Assembly (NCBI GenBank): GCA_964442605.1
Contig: CAYTZR010000001.1
Span: forward strand, 44,396-108,395
DNA from: Monoglobus sp964442605
GTDB lineage: Bacteria > Bacillota > Clostridia > Monoglobales > Monoglobaceae
Length of the DNA stretch: 64,000 bases
Direction: 5' to 3'
Part shown: positions 8,527-16,530 of the stretch, piece by piece
How positions within the stretch are numbered: position 1 is the stretch's first letter
Layout of the letters: each line of letters opens with the position of its first letter
Translations under genes and position numbers: made by a program
Notes under the pieces: generated by a model
What the model saw: only the letters and a program-made list of their open reading frames with translations
Told to the model about the DNA's origin: nothing
Databases searched by the model: none

Positions 8527-9171
8527 TCACCTTTGCTTCAAAAAATCCAAAATCTTTATAATATCATTCGTAATATAATCAGCCCCTGCATCGTCCAGTT
8601 TTTCGGCGGGAAAGGAGGTTGTAACAGCGGCACAGGTCATTCCGGCGCTTTTGGCTGATTTAACGCCGCTGATTGCGTCCTCTACGACAAGACAGTCGCG
8701 CGGATCCGCATTAAGTCTCTCTGCCGCCAGCAAATATGGCACGGGTGACGGCTTTTTTTCGGTAACGTCAGATCCCGACAAAATAACCGCAAAGCTGTGC
8801 GGGTCAATATCCGCGGCTTTAAGCGATGTCATAAGCTTCCGTTTTGCCGCGCTGCTGACAAGAGCTATGGTATAGCCCGAATTTTTAAGCCTTTCGATTA
8901 GCGGCTTTGCCAATGGAAAGACCTCCATATCCGCAATCGCGTCTTCAAAGTTCTGAAACATACGCTCCGTCAGAGTGTCAGTCAAATCTTGCCGTCCCGC
9001 TCTTTCGCAGGGTTCGGTTATGAAGTTTTCCTCCCCCGCGCCGATAAATTGTATGAAATCATCCTTAGACGCGGGTATACCTCCCGAATTAAGCGCGTCC
9101 AGCGCTGCCTGCATAATAACCGGTTCAGAGTTTACTATAACTCCGTCCATATCAAATATAACGTACTTCAT
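8527..9171 (-). CDS. HAD-superfamily phosphatase (beta-phosphoglucomutase/phosphoglycolate-phosphatase-like)
   Basis: A 214-residue haloacid dehalogenase hydrolase of subfamily I. Motif I is FDMDGVIVNSE (nucleophile Asp7, acid-base Asp9), motif II Ser in LVSSAAKRK, the conserved lysine sits in TEKKPSPVPY, and motif IV is VVEDAISGVKSAKSAGM. The four-helix cap between motifs I and II is of the type in sugar-phosphate mutases and phosphatases. The substrate cannot be settled: beta-phosphoglucomutase, phosphoglycolate and sugar-phosphate phosphatases share all of these motifs. It is upstream of addB by 4 nt and probably cotranscribed, with no obvious functional link. Confidence 0.85.
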   Translation of the reverse strand: MKYVIFDMDGVIVNSEPVIMQAALDALNSGGIPASKDDFIQFIGAGEENFITEPCERAGRQDLTDTLTERMFQNFEDAIADMEVFPLAKPLIERLKNSGYTIALVSSAAKRKLMTSLKAADIDPHSFAVILSGSDVTEKKPSPVPYLLAAERLNADPRDCLVVEDAISGVKSAKSAGMTCAAVTTSFPAEKLDDAGADYITNDIIKILDFLKQR

Positions 9172-9241
9172 AAAATTCTCCCATTTAAAAATTATACAGA
9201 TATAATAACATAAACAAGCTGAAAGGTCAATTTTTAAATCA

Positions 9242-9276
9242 AAAAAGGGTTCGGATTTTATTTTCCGATCCCCTTT
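9242..9276 (-). terminator. Intrinsic terminator of the D,D-carboxypeptidase gene
   Basis: Stem AAAAGGGG(A)TCGGA paired with TCCGA(A)CCCTTTT on the minus strand, with an AT-rich loop and a T-run. It lies just after the stop codon of the carboxypeptidase gene. Confidence 0.8.
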
Positions 9277-9294
9277 TAGGTTTAATCTTTTAAA

Positions 9295-10653
9295 TTAATA
9301 TCTTGTTACAACCACTGTCAGATTGTATTTTTCGTTCCATACAACTGTTCCCATGTGCCAGAACTCATCTATTGAAATCGCGCCTTTGCCATTTATATCA
9401 AAAGCTTGCTTTGCATACACACCGGGATCGTCATAGCCGTTTTTCAGTAAAATCTTTGCCGGCTCCCAATCGCTCAGAGTAAGCATCTCGTCCTCGCCAT
9501 ACTGTATCTGTTCTCCGTAGTTGGGACCTGCCGTCAAATCCTTATCTGTATTGTTTATAACAGTAACCGTGTCTGTTTCCAAATCATAAGTCACATCAAA
9601 ACCGTAATCCCGCAAATCGTCCAGCATTACAACCGCACAATCATTATATTCTGTTTCCTCGGTTCCGTAATGAATAAACGTAGGTATCTCCCAGTCGTTG
9701 ATAAAGCATCTCAAATCGGTTGCGACAATATAATCCTTTGGCGTGTCGTCTGTGTAGGTATTATCCGAGCCTTCTCTCTGAGAAAGTAAATCCCAAGAAT
9801 AGTCCATCATTTTTATAGTGTCGGTAAAACGCATATTTGTTGAGCTTTCACCCATAACTACCGAGATAAGGCGTTTCCCGTTCCTTACGGCGGTTCCTGT
9901 AAAGCAGCAGCCGGCGGCGGAGGTCGTACCGGTCTTCAGTCCGTCCGCTCCGTCATAAGCATACGCGCCGCCCGGAAGCAGCTTGTTTGTCGGATAGTAT
10001 GTTTGTCCTCTGAAGTTTAAAAAAGTCAGCGAGGTATAATTCAAAACATCGGGATAATCGGTAATAAGCCTGTTTGCCACAGTTGCCATACCTCTTGGAG
10101 AAATTTTGTTGCCGCTTGATACTCCGGTACAGTCTACAAAATATCCGTTGACGCCCCATGTTGATATCTGATTGTTCATTTCCGCGACAAAGCCCGCCTC
10201 GCTCCCGCTAACATAGTCTCCGATCGCCATTACGGCGGCATTGGCGGAAACAACGCATATTGCTTTTAAAAGCTCATCTACGCTGTAGGATGCTCCGGCG
10301 GTCAAGTATACGTTTGAATATCCCGGGTCTCTTGAGTATGCCGCAAGCGCGCTGCTTATCGGAATTTGTGTGTCCTTTGAAAGGCTGCCGTCGGCAATGT
10401 GACTGTAAATAACATACAGTGACAAAAGCTTTGTCATGCTCGCGGGTACCATAGTAGTATCCGCATTATGTACAAACAGAGCTTCCCCTGTTCCGGAGTC
10501 CATAACAAACGCTCCCTTTGCGGAAATACTGATAGCGTATGCCGAAAATGAACCGACTGTCATGCATATGACTATAAGTATGACCGTAAGCATTCTGACG
10601 GCACGAAATGTTTTTTTATTATGTATTTTGCTATTATGTCTTTTGCAGCTCAA
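9295..10653 (-). CDS. Serine-type D-alanyl-D-alanine carboxypeptidase (DacF-like PBP5 family)
   Basis: Trims the terminal D-Ala from peptidoglycan stem peptides outside the membrane. The three active-site motifs are visible: SMTK (about residues 72-75), SAN in VVSANAAV, and KTG in GLKTGTTSAAG (~240). The N-terminus is a basic stretch followed by a hydrophobic signal segment ending near SFSAYA. The C-terminal part (from ~300) is an acidic domain with repeated TD(L)-type strands not typical of PBP5 beta-domains. Start: a GTG at 10665 is in frame but abuts GAGGAG with no spacing; the TTG at 10653 is 11 nt from it and is chosen here. The start is therefore uncertain. It is monocistronic with its own promoter and terminator. 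Confidence 0.88.
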   Translation of the reverse strand: MSCKRHNSKIHNKKTFRAVRMLTVILIVICMTVGSFSAYAISISAKGAFVMDSGTGEALFVHNADTTMVPASMTKLLSLYVIYSHIADGSLSKDTQIPISSALAAYSRDPGYSNVYLTAGASYSVDELLKAICVVSANAAVMAIGDYVSGSEAGFVAEMNNQISTWGVNGYFVDCTGVSSGNKISPRGMATVANRLITDYPDVLNYTSLTFLNFRGQTYYPTNKLLPGGAYAYDGADGLKTGTTSAAGCCFTGTAVRNGKRLISVVMGESSTNMRFTDTIKMMDYSWDLLSQREGSDNTYTDDTPKDYIVATDLRCFINDWEIPTFIHYGTEETEYNDCAVVMLDDLRDYGFDVTYDLETDTVTVINNTDKDLTAGPNYGEQIQYGEDEMLTLSDWEPAKILLKNGYDDPGVYAKQAFDINGKGAISIDEFWHMGTVVWNEKYNLTVVVTRY

Positions 10654-10715
10654 TATTACATACACTCCTCAAATTGTAATAATTATGTAACACAATTGTA
10701 ACATAACTGCGTTAA

Positions 10716-10744
10716 AGTATACAGCAAAACAAGATTTTTGTCAA
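10716..10744 (-). promoter_or_regulatory. Sigma-A promoter of the D,D-carboxypeptidase gene
   Basis: On the minus strand TTGACA, 17 nt, TATACT, about 60 nt upstream of the start codon. Confidence 0.8.
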
Positions 10745-10791
10745 GCGGATAATATACAAAAAGGATATTTTTGACAATTTTTATTAATGAC

Positions 10792-10833
10792 ATAATCAAA
10801 AAACGCCTGTAAATTTAGGCGTTTTTTGATTAT
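10792..10833 (-). terminator. Intrinsic terminator downstream of PFK gene
   Basis: A long symmetrical hairpin: ATAATCAAAAAACGCCT on one side, its complement on the other, loop around GTAAATT. The T-run is on both strands so it could act in both directions; the gene it ends is the PFK gene. Confidence 0.85.
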
Positions 10834-10878
10834 ATGAACATTTTGTAAATATTTAAGTCAATATTTTTTAAGCAACTA

Positions 10879-12105
10879 TTAATCCAGATATAAATGTCTC
10901 GGCAAGCCGTCAACCATGAACGGAATGAGTTCGCCAATAATAAGCGGACGGCAGTATGCGATAAATTCATCGGATACATACGTTCCGTCATTGATTATCC
11001 ATTCGTCCGGTATAACCTTCTCTATATTAGCGATTTTGTTTACATCGTATGTAGAGGTTGTTATATTATACGGCTCGTTAGAGGTTCTGTTAAAGATTAT
11101 CATCTTGCCGGTTTCACCGTTAAGCGCAGCCTGAACAGCCTCGCTGCCCGCCATAAACGCCTCTGTTATATCACGTCTTGAAACTATGTGTGACGCGCAG
11201 CGCTGGAGGGTGCTGAATACTATACCTCTTGATTTTATGCCCAATTGCGCACCTACATAGTCCGCTAAGTAAAGAGCGGTACCGCCGAGGGACTTATGAC
11301 CGAATGAATCCTCAAATGTTGCCTGTTTGTTCGCCTCGCAGACATATTCGCCGTTTGCCAGCTTGATACCCTCTGAAACAGCGATAACCACCGCGTTTTT
11401 ATTTGCCTTTACTTCCTTTACCTTTTCGAGGAATTTGTCATAGTCGAAAACCACCTCAGGCATATAAATGAGATCGGGTCCCGAGCAATCCTCGGCTTTG
11501 GAAAGCGCTGACGCTGCGGTGAGCCAGCCTGCGTTTCTGCCCATAATTTCAACAATAGTAACCGATTCGGACGGATATGTGTTAACATCGCGTATAATTT
11601 CCTTCATAGCGGAGGCTATATACTTTGCCGCGCTGCCATATCCGGGGGTATGGTCTGTTACGGCAAGATCGTTGTCTATGGTTTTCGGAACACCCATGAA
11701 CCTAATATCGCTGCCGATTTCCTTGGCATAGTTCGAAAGCTTCTTTATTGTATCCATGGAGTCGTTACCGCCGATATAAAAGAAGTATTTTATATTAAGC
11801 TCATTCATATTATTAAACAACAGTTTGTACGTAGGCTCGCTTTCCTCCACGCTGGGCAGCTTAAAACGGCAAGTACCCAGAAACGATGACGGAGTACGCT
11901 TTAAAAGCTCAATATCCAAATCGTTCTTTACATAATCCGATAGGTCAACTACGTTCTTATTTAAAAAGCCTTCAATACCGTTACGCATTCCATATACTTT
12001 TTCAACTCCGGCATCCTTTGCCGCCTTAAACACACCAACCAAGCTTGAGTTAATAACGGAGGTGGGACCTCCGGACTGACCTACAACTACATTTCCTTTA
12101 ATCAA
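10879..12105 (-). CDS. pfp: 6-phosphofructokinase, probable pyrophosphate-dependent type
   Basis: Phosphorylates fructose 6-phosphate in glycolysis. The phosphoryl-donor signature suggests PPi: residue 115 is Asp (GGNDS, where ATP enzymes have GGDGS) and residue 141 is Lys (PKTIDND, where ATP enzymes have PGTIDND). The combination of Asp and Lys at these sites marks PPi-dependent enzymes. Other motifs are GQSGGPTSVIN (9-19) and MGRNAGW (188-194). Unusually, the metal-binding Asp before the donor residue is Asn114. The length of 408 residues fits this subgroup. Its RBS is AAAGGAGCGA; a promoter lies ~120 nt upstream. Using PPi here would save ATP, in keeping with a fermentative anaerobe. Confidence 0.88.
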   Translation of the reverse strand: MIKGNVVVGQSGGPTSVINSSLVGVFKAAKDAGVEKVYGMRNGIEGFLNKNVVDLSDYVKNDLDIELLKRTPSSFLGTCRFKLPSVEESEPTYKLLFNNMNELNIKYFFYIGGNDSMDTIKKLSNYAKEIGSDIRFMGVPKTIDNDLAVTDHTPGYGSAAKYIASAMKEIIRDVNTYPSESVTIVEIMGRNAGWLTAASALSKAEDCSGPDLIYMPEVVFDYDKFLEKVKEVKANKNAVVIAVSEGIKLANGEYVCEANKQATFEDSFGHKSLGGTALYLADYVGAQLGIKSRGIVFSTLQRCASHIVSRRDITEAFMAGSEAVQAALNGETGKMIIFNRTSNEPYNITTSTYDVNKIANIEKVIPDEWIINDGTYVSDEFIAYCRPLIIGELIPFMVDGLPRHLYLD

Positions 12106-12222
12106 AATAAATCGCTCCTTTCAATATATACCGAAGCTTTTGGACACGCAACAGCCCGACCTCGGTAATTTAGACTAAATGAATAAAATTTTTAAAAAAA
12201 TATTTAAATTTTTATACAATTT

Positions 12223-12251
12223 ATTATAGCAAATCAAAAAAGATTTTTCAA
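12223..12251 (-). promoter_or_regulatory. Promoter of the PFK gene
   Basis: On the minus strand TTGAAA, 17 nt, TATAAT. It gives a ~110-nt untranslated leader, most of it AT-rich, in which I see no recognisable riboswitch. The rest of 12110-12396 holds nothing I can identify. Confidence 0.7.
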
Positions 12252-12396
12252 GGTTATATTGGTAAAAATTTTTGTATTATATTTGGTAAAAAACACAATA
12301 AAATTTAAGAATGAAAACTTTTCACTGTTTAAAAACAAATATTTTTGCCGAAAATATATGTTGACAAATTAAATATAAGAACAGGAGAGAATATGA

Positions 12397-12588
12397 ATGG
12401 AGAAAAATATAAAAAAGTCAGGGCATAAAAAGCTTGAGGATACAGAGGATAAATTTGACTTAGGCAACGCGGGAAGCTGCAATGACTGTACAGGTCTTAT
12501 ACAGCGCGAACCGCTTAATAATTACGAGATGGACTCATATTGTGAAGTATATGATTTCGGTCCGCCTGACTTAGGATACACTGAATAA
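12397..12588 (+). CDS. Small acidic protein of unknown function, 63 aa
   Basis: I do not recognise this protein. It begins with a lysine-rich stretch (residues 1-12), then is acidic, with a C-xx-C pair in GSCNDCTG and a third Cys near SYCEVYDFG; the end is PPDLGYTE. A Shine-Dalgarno-like ACAGGAGAGA lies 9-10 nt upstream of the ATG. Codon use resembles that of neighbours. No consensus promoter is clear: a TTGACA at 12361 has no matching -10. It sits alone between the divergent PFK gene and the convergent dtd gene. The C-xx-C pair might bind a metal, but that is a guess. Confidence 0.6.
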   Translation: MEKNIKKSGHKKLEDTEDKFDLGNAGSCNDCTGLIQREPLNNYEMDSYCEVYDFGPPDLGYTE

Positions 12589-12660
12589 GCGGACAATAAG
12601 CAGACGGGTTTGACATGAACGGGAGCGTAAGAACAACGGAATTTATTTCTATGTTTAACA

Positions 12661-12678
12661 AAGGGCGGGTACCGCCCG
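12661..12678 (-). terminator. GC-rich hairpin downstream of dtd
   Basis: GGGCGG/CCGCCC stem with loop GTA, just past the dtd stop. The following T-run is short on the minus strand, so termination efficiency is uncertain. Confidence 0.5.
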
Positions 12679-12696
12679 CCCCGCGCTCAATAATAC

Positions 12697-13152
12697 CTAT
12701 ATTTTCAGTCCGTTATCGTCATCCAGTATTACGGTAAAAGGACCGTCATTTGTCAGACTGACCTGCATATCCGCGCCAAATATCCCATGTTCAACTTTTT
12801 TGAAATAATTTTTGGAATAATCAATAAAGTATTCGTAAAGCTCATTTGCGTGGCGTGGTGTTCCGGCATTCGCAAAGCCGGGTCTGTTTCCTTTTCGGCA
12901 GTCCGCATACAGCGTAAATTGCGAGACAACCAATATCTCGCCGTCTACATCGCTTATCGAAAGATTTGTTTTGCCGTTCTCATCCGAAAAAATCCGCATT
13001 TTGGCGATTTTCATTACCGCCTTTTCTATTTTCTTCTTTGTATCATCATCGGAAATCCCCAAAAGTATCAGGTATCCCTTGCCTATGCTGCCGATGAGAT
13101 GCCCGTCCGCTCTGACTGACGCATCCGTTACTCTCTGTATTACAATTTTCAT
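12697..13152 (-). CDS. dtd: D-aminoacyl-tRNA deacylase
   Basis: Removes D-amino acids from mischarged tRNAs. The protein has the DTD-family fold with MKIVIQRVTDASV at the N-terminus, the conserved SQFTLYAD (active-site region) and the cross-subunit Gly-cisPro motif as NDGPFT near the C-terminus. The 151-residue length is typical. An in-frame upstream extension to 13212 exists, but a clear GGAGG 6 nt before the ATG at 13152 sets the start. It is a single gene, convergent with the small ORF at 12397 and divergent from the NAD operon. Confidence 0.95.
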   Translation of the reverse strand: MKIVIQRVTDASVRADGHLIGSIGKGYLILLGISDDDTKKKIEKAVMKIAKMRIFSDENGKTNLSISDVDGEILVVSQFTLYADCRKGNRPGFANAGTPRHANELYEYFIDYSKNYFKKVEHGIFGADMQVSLTNDGPFTVILDDDNGLKI

Positions 13153-13293
13153 TACAGTCCTCCACTGTCCTCCACTTCCAAAAAACGGTCTGTAAAATGG
13201 GTATTCGTCCAATTTTCATCCTATCCGATTTTCAGTTCTTTAATCATCACATACAATCATCATATACATTGTATCATGACGCGGCAGCCATGT

Positions 13294-13383
13294 CAATTCT
13301 CATAAAAAAGCAAATTCTAAAGCAAATTCTCACAAAAATCAAATTCTCATAAAAAGCAAATTCTAAGCAAATTCTCACAAAAC
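13294..13383. repeat. Tandem duplication of a ~45-bp AT-rich unit upstream of nadA
   Basis: Two near-identical copies, 13294-13339 and 13340-13383, each built from shorter CAAATTCTCA/CATAAAAA and GCAAATTCTA subrepeats. They lie just upstream of the nadA operator and promoter. They may be a slippage duplication without function or add upstream regulatory sites. Confidence 0.8.
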
Positions 13384-13394
13384 TGTTACTGTTT

Positions 13395-13418
13395 TTACAG
13401 GTGTATTGACAGCTGTAA
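13395..13418. promoter_or_regulatory. Probable NiaR operator of the nad operon
   Basis: Imperfect 24-bp palindrome TTACAG-n-TGT-nnnn-ACA-n-CTGTAA with 9 of 10 half-site positions paired. It overlaps the -35 hexamer of the nadA promoter, as expected for a repressor site. The operon's last gene encodes NiaR, so autoregulated repression by nicotinic acid is the likely role. The site resembles my memory of Firmicutes NiaR operators, but no search was run. Confidence 0.65.
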
Positions 13419-13434
13419 TGATACGTGGTATACT
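13406..13434 (+). promoter_or_regulatory. Sigma-A promoter of nadABC-niaR
   Basis: TTGACA, 17 nt, TATACT, ending 29 nt before the nadA start; its -35 lies inside the palindromic operator. Confidence 0.85.
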
Positions 13435-13463
13435 GATTAAAATATTTGGGAGATGAACTTTTC

Positions 13464-14372
13464 ATGAATGAATTGATAAATCAAATAGAAGCATTAAAAA
13501 AGGAAAAAAACGCGGTAATACTGGCGCATTACTATGTAGATGAAGACGTGCAGAAGATTGCCGACTATATAGGCGACTCTTACTATCTCGCAAAGATTGC
13601 GAGGAGTGTTGATACGGATACAATAGTTTTCTGCGGCGTATCATTCATGGGCGAGAGCGCAAAGGCGCTTAATCCCGAAAAGACTATTCTTATGCCCGAC
13701 AGAATGGCGGATTGTCCGATGGCGCACATGGCTGAAATTGATATAATTGAGGAAATGCGTGAAAGATACGATGACCTTGCCGTGGTTTGCTACATAAATT
13801 CAACAGCAGAGCTAAAATGCTATTCGGATGTATGTGTTACTTCATCAAATGCGGTCAAAATTGTTAAATCACTGCCCAACAAAAACATATTTTTTATTCC
13901 GGATGAAAATTTAGGCAGGTATGTCGCGGAGCAGGTACCCGAAAAGAATTTTATCTTAAACGATGGTTTCTGTCATGTTCATGCGACAATGAAAGCGGAA
14001 GAGGTGAAAATATTAAAGAAAAATCATCCCGGAGCGCTCGTTCTTGCTCACCCGGAATGCAGACAGGATGTTCTTGATTTGGCAGACTATATAGGCAGCA
14101 CATCGGGAATAATTGACTACGCGACGGACAGTGAAGGTACGGAATTTATTATATGCACCGAAATCGGGGTAGGTTATAAGCTGAGGACCCAAAATCCCGA
14201 TAAAAAGTTTTATTTTACAAATGCGTACCGCTTTTGTCCGAATATGAAGCTCAATACTCTTGAAAAGGTGCTGCATGTGCTTAAAACGGGCGAAAACGCG
14301 GTTGAGATAAGCGATGAAACACGCGTAAAATCTCTTATTCCTCTCAACAGAATGCTTGAAATAGCTAAATAA
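13464..14372 (+). CDS. nadA: Quinolinate synthase
   Basis: Condenses iminoaspartate with dihydroxyacetone phosphate to quinolinate, the second step of de novo NAD synthesis. It is a 302-residue [4Fe-4S] enzyme with the NadA motifs AHYYVDEDVQ near the N-terminus, FCGVSFMGESAK (first cluster Cys), STAELK, VTSSNA, HPEC (second Cys) and RFCPNMK (third Cys). The ATG at 13464 is preceded by GGGAGATG at proper spacing, so it is preferred over the in-frame TTG at 13446. First gene of a tight four-gene operon with nadB, nadC and niaR. Confidence 0.97.
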   Translation: MNELINQIEALKKEKNAVILAHYYVDEDVQKIADYIGDSYYLAKIARSVDTDTIVFCGVSFMGESAKALNPEKTILMPDRMADCPMAHMAEIDIIEEMRERYDDLAVVCYINSTAELKCYSDVCVTSSNAVKIVKSLPNKNIFFIPDENLGRYVAEQVPEKNFILNDGFCHVHATMKAEEVKILKKNHPGALVLAHPECRQDVLDLADYIGSTSGIIDYATDSEGTEFIICTEIGVGYKLRTQNPDKKFYFTNAYRFCPNMKLNTLEKVLHVLKTGENAVEISDETRVKSLIPLNRMLEIAK

Positions 14373-14382
14373 GGAGACTGAA

Positions 14383-15663
14383 ATGAAAACTGACATAGTC
14401 ATTGCGGGGACGGGAGTCAGCGGACTTTACTGCGCTCTTAATCTGCCCCGAGACAAAAAAATATTAATGGTCACCAAGGAGGCGGCCGACAAAAGTGATT
14501 CATACCTTGCGCAGGGTGGTATTTGCGTTCTGAAAGACGAGAAGGATTACGACAGTTATTTTGAGGACACTATGCGTGCAGGACACTACGAAAACAATAA
14601 GCAGTCGGTTGATATTATGATTAGGTCCTCAAGAGATATTATAAATGACTTAGTCGGCTGCGGAGTAGACTTTGAAAAAAAAGACGGTGAATTTGTGTAT
14701 ACAAAGGAGGGAGCCCACTCAACCCCGAGGATTTTGTTTCATGAAGACATAACGGGCAGGGAAATAACCTCGCACCTTCTGGAGGCAGTACGTTGTTTGC
14801 CAAACGTCAGCATTTTAGAAAATTTCACAGTGGTTGATATAATGGAAAAGGATAATGAGTGCTTCGGAATAATCGGACACGACGCAAGCGGAAAATATAT
14901 TGATATTTATGCCGATTATACGGTGCTTGCCACAGGCGGCATCGGAGGTCTGTTCAAGCATTCCACCAACTACAGACACCTGACGGGCGACTCTCTGGCC
15001 ATTGCCTTAAACCACAATATCAAGCTGAAAAATGTTGACTACATACAGATACACCCCACAACGCTCTACTCCCCGAAAAAGGGCAGGCGATTTCTTATAT
15101 CCGAGTCTGTCCGCGGCGAGGGAGCAGTGCTTCTGAATTCAAAGATGAAGCGGTTTGTTGATGAGCTTCTGCCGAGAGATGTGTTGGCTCATGCCATATA
15201 TGAAGAAATGAAAAAGGAGAATATGCCGTATGTTTGGCTCTCGATGAAGCCGATTTCGACTGAAAAGATAAAAAAACATTTCCCCAATATATACAGACAC
15301 TGCATGGAGGAGGGCTATGATTTAACAGAGGAATGTATTCCTGTTGTTCCGGCGCAGCATTACTTTATGGGAGGAATAGATGTTGATGAGTACAGCAAAA
15401 CATCAGCGGAACGGTTGTACGCGGTGGGCGAAACCGCCTGTAACGGAGTTCACGGCAAAAACCGTCTCGCCAGCAACTCGCTGCTGGAGAGCCTTGTGTT
15501 TGCAAAAAGAGCGGCACACAGAATTACAGAAACTTATGTTAAAGCCGAGCCTGATATTCCTGATATTATTCAAATAAATAAAAATACATATAAGAATTAT
15601 AAGGACAGATATAAAACCGCTGTTCTTGACGAGATAGAAAAGGAGCGAAAGGAACATGAATAA
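14383..15663 (+). CDS. nadB: L-aspartate oxidase
   Basis: FAD flavoprotein that oxidises L-aspartate to iminoaspartate, passed to NadA. The N-terminal dinucleotide fold is DIVIAGTGVSGLYCAL; catalytic-region motifs include QGGICV, HSTPRILFHEDITGREI, IHPTTLY and the arginine in SESVRGEGA. The C-terminal NAD/FAD motif is NGVHGKNRLASNSLLE. At 426 residues it is clearly shorter than the ~540-residue E. coli enzyme because the C-terminal helical domain is trimmed. In anaerobes fumarate rather than oxygen would be the electron acceptor. It begins 10 nt after nadA and its end overlaps nadC by 8 nt. Confidence 0.96.
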   Translation: MKTDIVIAGTGVSGLYCALNLPRDKKILMVTKEAADKSDSYLAQGGICVLKDEKDYDSYFEDTMRAGHYENNKQSVDIMIRSSRDIINDLVGCGVDFEKKDGEFVYTKEGAHSTPRILFHEDITGREITSHLLEAVRCLPNVSILENFTVVDIMEKDNECFGIIGHDASGKYIDIYADYTVLATGGIGGLFKHSTNYRHLTGDSLAIALNHNIKLKNVDYIQIHPTTLYSPKKGRRFLISESVRGEGAVLLNSKMKRFVDELLPRDVLAHAIYEEMKKENMPYVWLSMKPISTEKIKKHFPNIYRHCMEEGYDLTEECIPVVPAQHYFMGGIDVDEYSKTSAERLYAVGETACNGVHGKNRLASNSLLESLVFAKRAAHRITETYVKAEPDIPDIIQINKNTYKNYKDRYKTAVLDEIEKERKEHE

Positions 15664-16507
15664 CATAACTATGACGCTTAACGCGGACGAGCTTATCTTA
15701 AGCGCACTTAGGGAGGATATAACAAGCGAGGATATAACCACAAGCTCCGTAATGCATGAATATAAGTGCGGCGAGGTTGAGCTCATATGTAAGCAGGACG
15801 GAGTCATTGCCGGTCTTGACGTATTTAAACGGGTTTTTACACTTCTCGACTCTGACACGGAGGCGGCATTTAATCGCAAAGACGGTGACTTTGTAAAAAA
15901 CGGCGATAAAATAGGCGTAGTAAGGGGCGATATACGAGTTCTGCTGTCAGGCGAGCGTACAGCGCTTAACTATCTCCAGAGAATGAGCGGTATCGCCACA
16001 TATACACGTTCAATTGCCGATCTGTTAAAGGGCAGCGGAACAAGGCTGCTTGACACGAGAAAGACAACACCGAATATGCGTATATTTGAGAAATACGCGG
16101 TTAAGGTGGGCGGAGGTTATAACCACAGATATAACCTTAGCGACGGAATACTTCTTAAAGACAACCATATCGCCGCGGCGGGAGGAGTTAAAGAGGCGGT
16201 TAAAGCGGCAAGGGAGTATGCGCCGTTTGTAAGGAAAATTGAGATAGAGGTTGAAGACCTTGATATGCTGAAAGAGGCGCTTGAGGCGGGCGCGGATATA
16301 ATAATGCTTGATAATATGAGCGTTGAGGATATGAAGGAAGCCGTAAAACTAACGGCGGGGAAGGCAGAAACCGAGTGCAGCGGAAACGTTACGCGCGAAA
16401 ATGTCGCGAAGCTTGTCGATATAGGGGTTGACTATATCTCCAGCGGTGCGCTGACACATTCCGCGCCGATTTTGGATTTGTCGCTTAAAAATCTTCATGC
16501 GATTTAA
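15656..16507 (+). CDS. nadC: Nicotinate-nucleotide pyrophosphorylase (carboxylating)
   Basis: Converts quinolinate and PRPP to nicotinate mononucleotide. Recognisable motifs are LLSGERTALNYLQRMSGIAT (substrate-binding), DTRKTTPNMR, KVGGGYNHRYNL and LLKDNHIA; the C-terminal part is the type II phosphoribosyltransferase barrel with IMLDNMS and SGALTHSAP. The 283-residue length is normal. Its start codon lies inside the nadB 3' end (8-nt overlap), pointing to translational coupling. Confidence 0.97.
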   Translation: MNNITMTLNADELILSALREDITSEDITTSSVMHEYKCGEVELICKQDGVIAGLDVFKRVFTLLDSDTEAAFNRKDGDFVKNGDKIGVVRGDIRVLLSGERTALNYLQRMSGIATYTRSIADLLKGSGTRLLDTRKTTPNMRIFEKYAVKVGGGYNHRYNLSDGILLKDNHIAAAGGVKEAVKAAREYAPFVRKIEIEVEDLDMLKEALEAGADIIMLDNMSVEDMKEAVKLTAGKAETECSGNVTRENVAKLVDIGVDYISSGALTHSAPILDLSLKNLHAI

Positions 16508-16530
16508 GTATTTTAAATGAGGTTGATAAT

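Noticed and set aside
10645..10670. GAGGAG followed by ATG-TAA in front of the carboxypeptidase gene
   Set aside because: A start-stop pair could be regulatory, but nothing besides position supports it.
12361..12366. TTGACA before the 63-residue ORF
   Set aside because: No -10 hexamer at 16-18 nt spacing; the RBS occupies that place.
13294..13383. Possible short CRISPR-like repeat array
   Set aside because: Only two direct copies without unique spacers; it is a tandem duplication. No CRISPR array or cas gene was found anywhere in the window.
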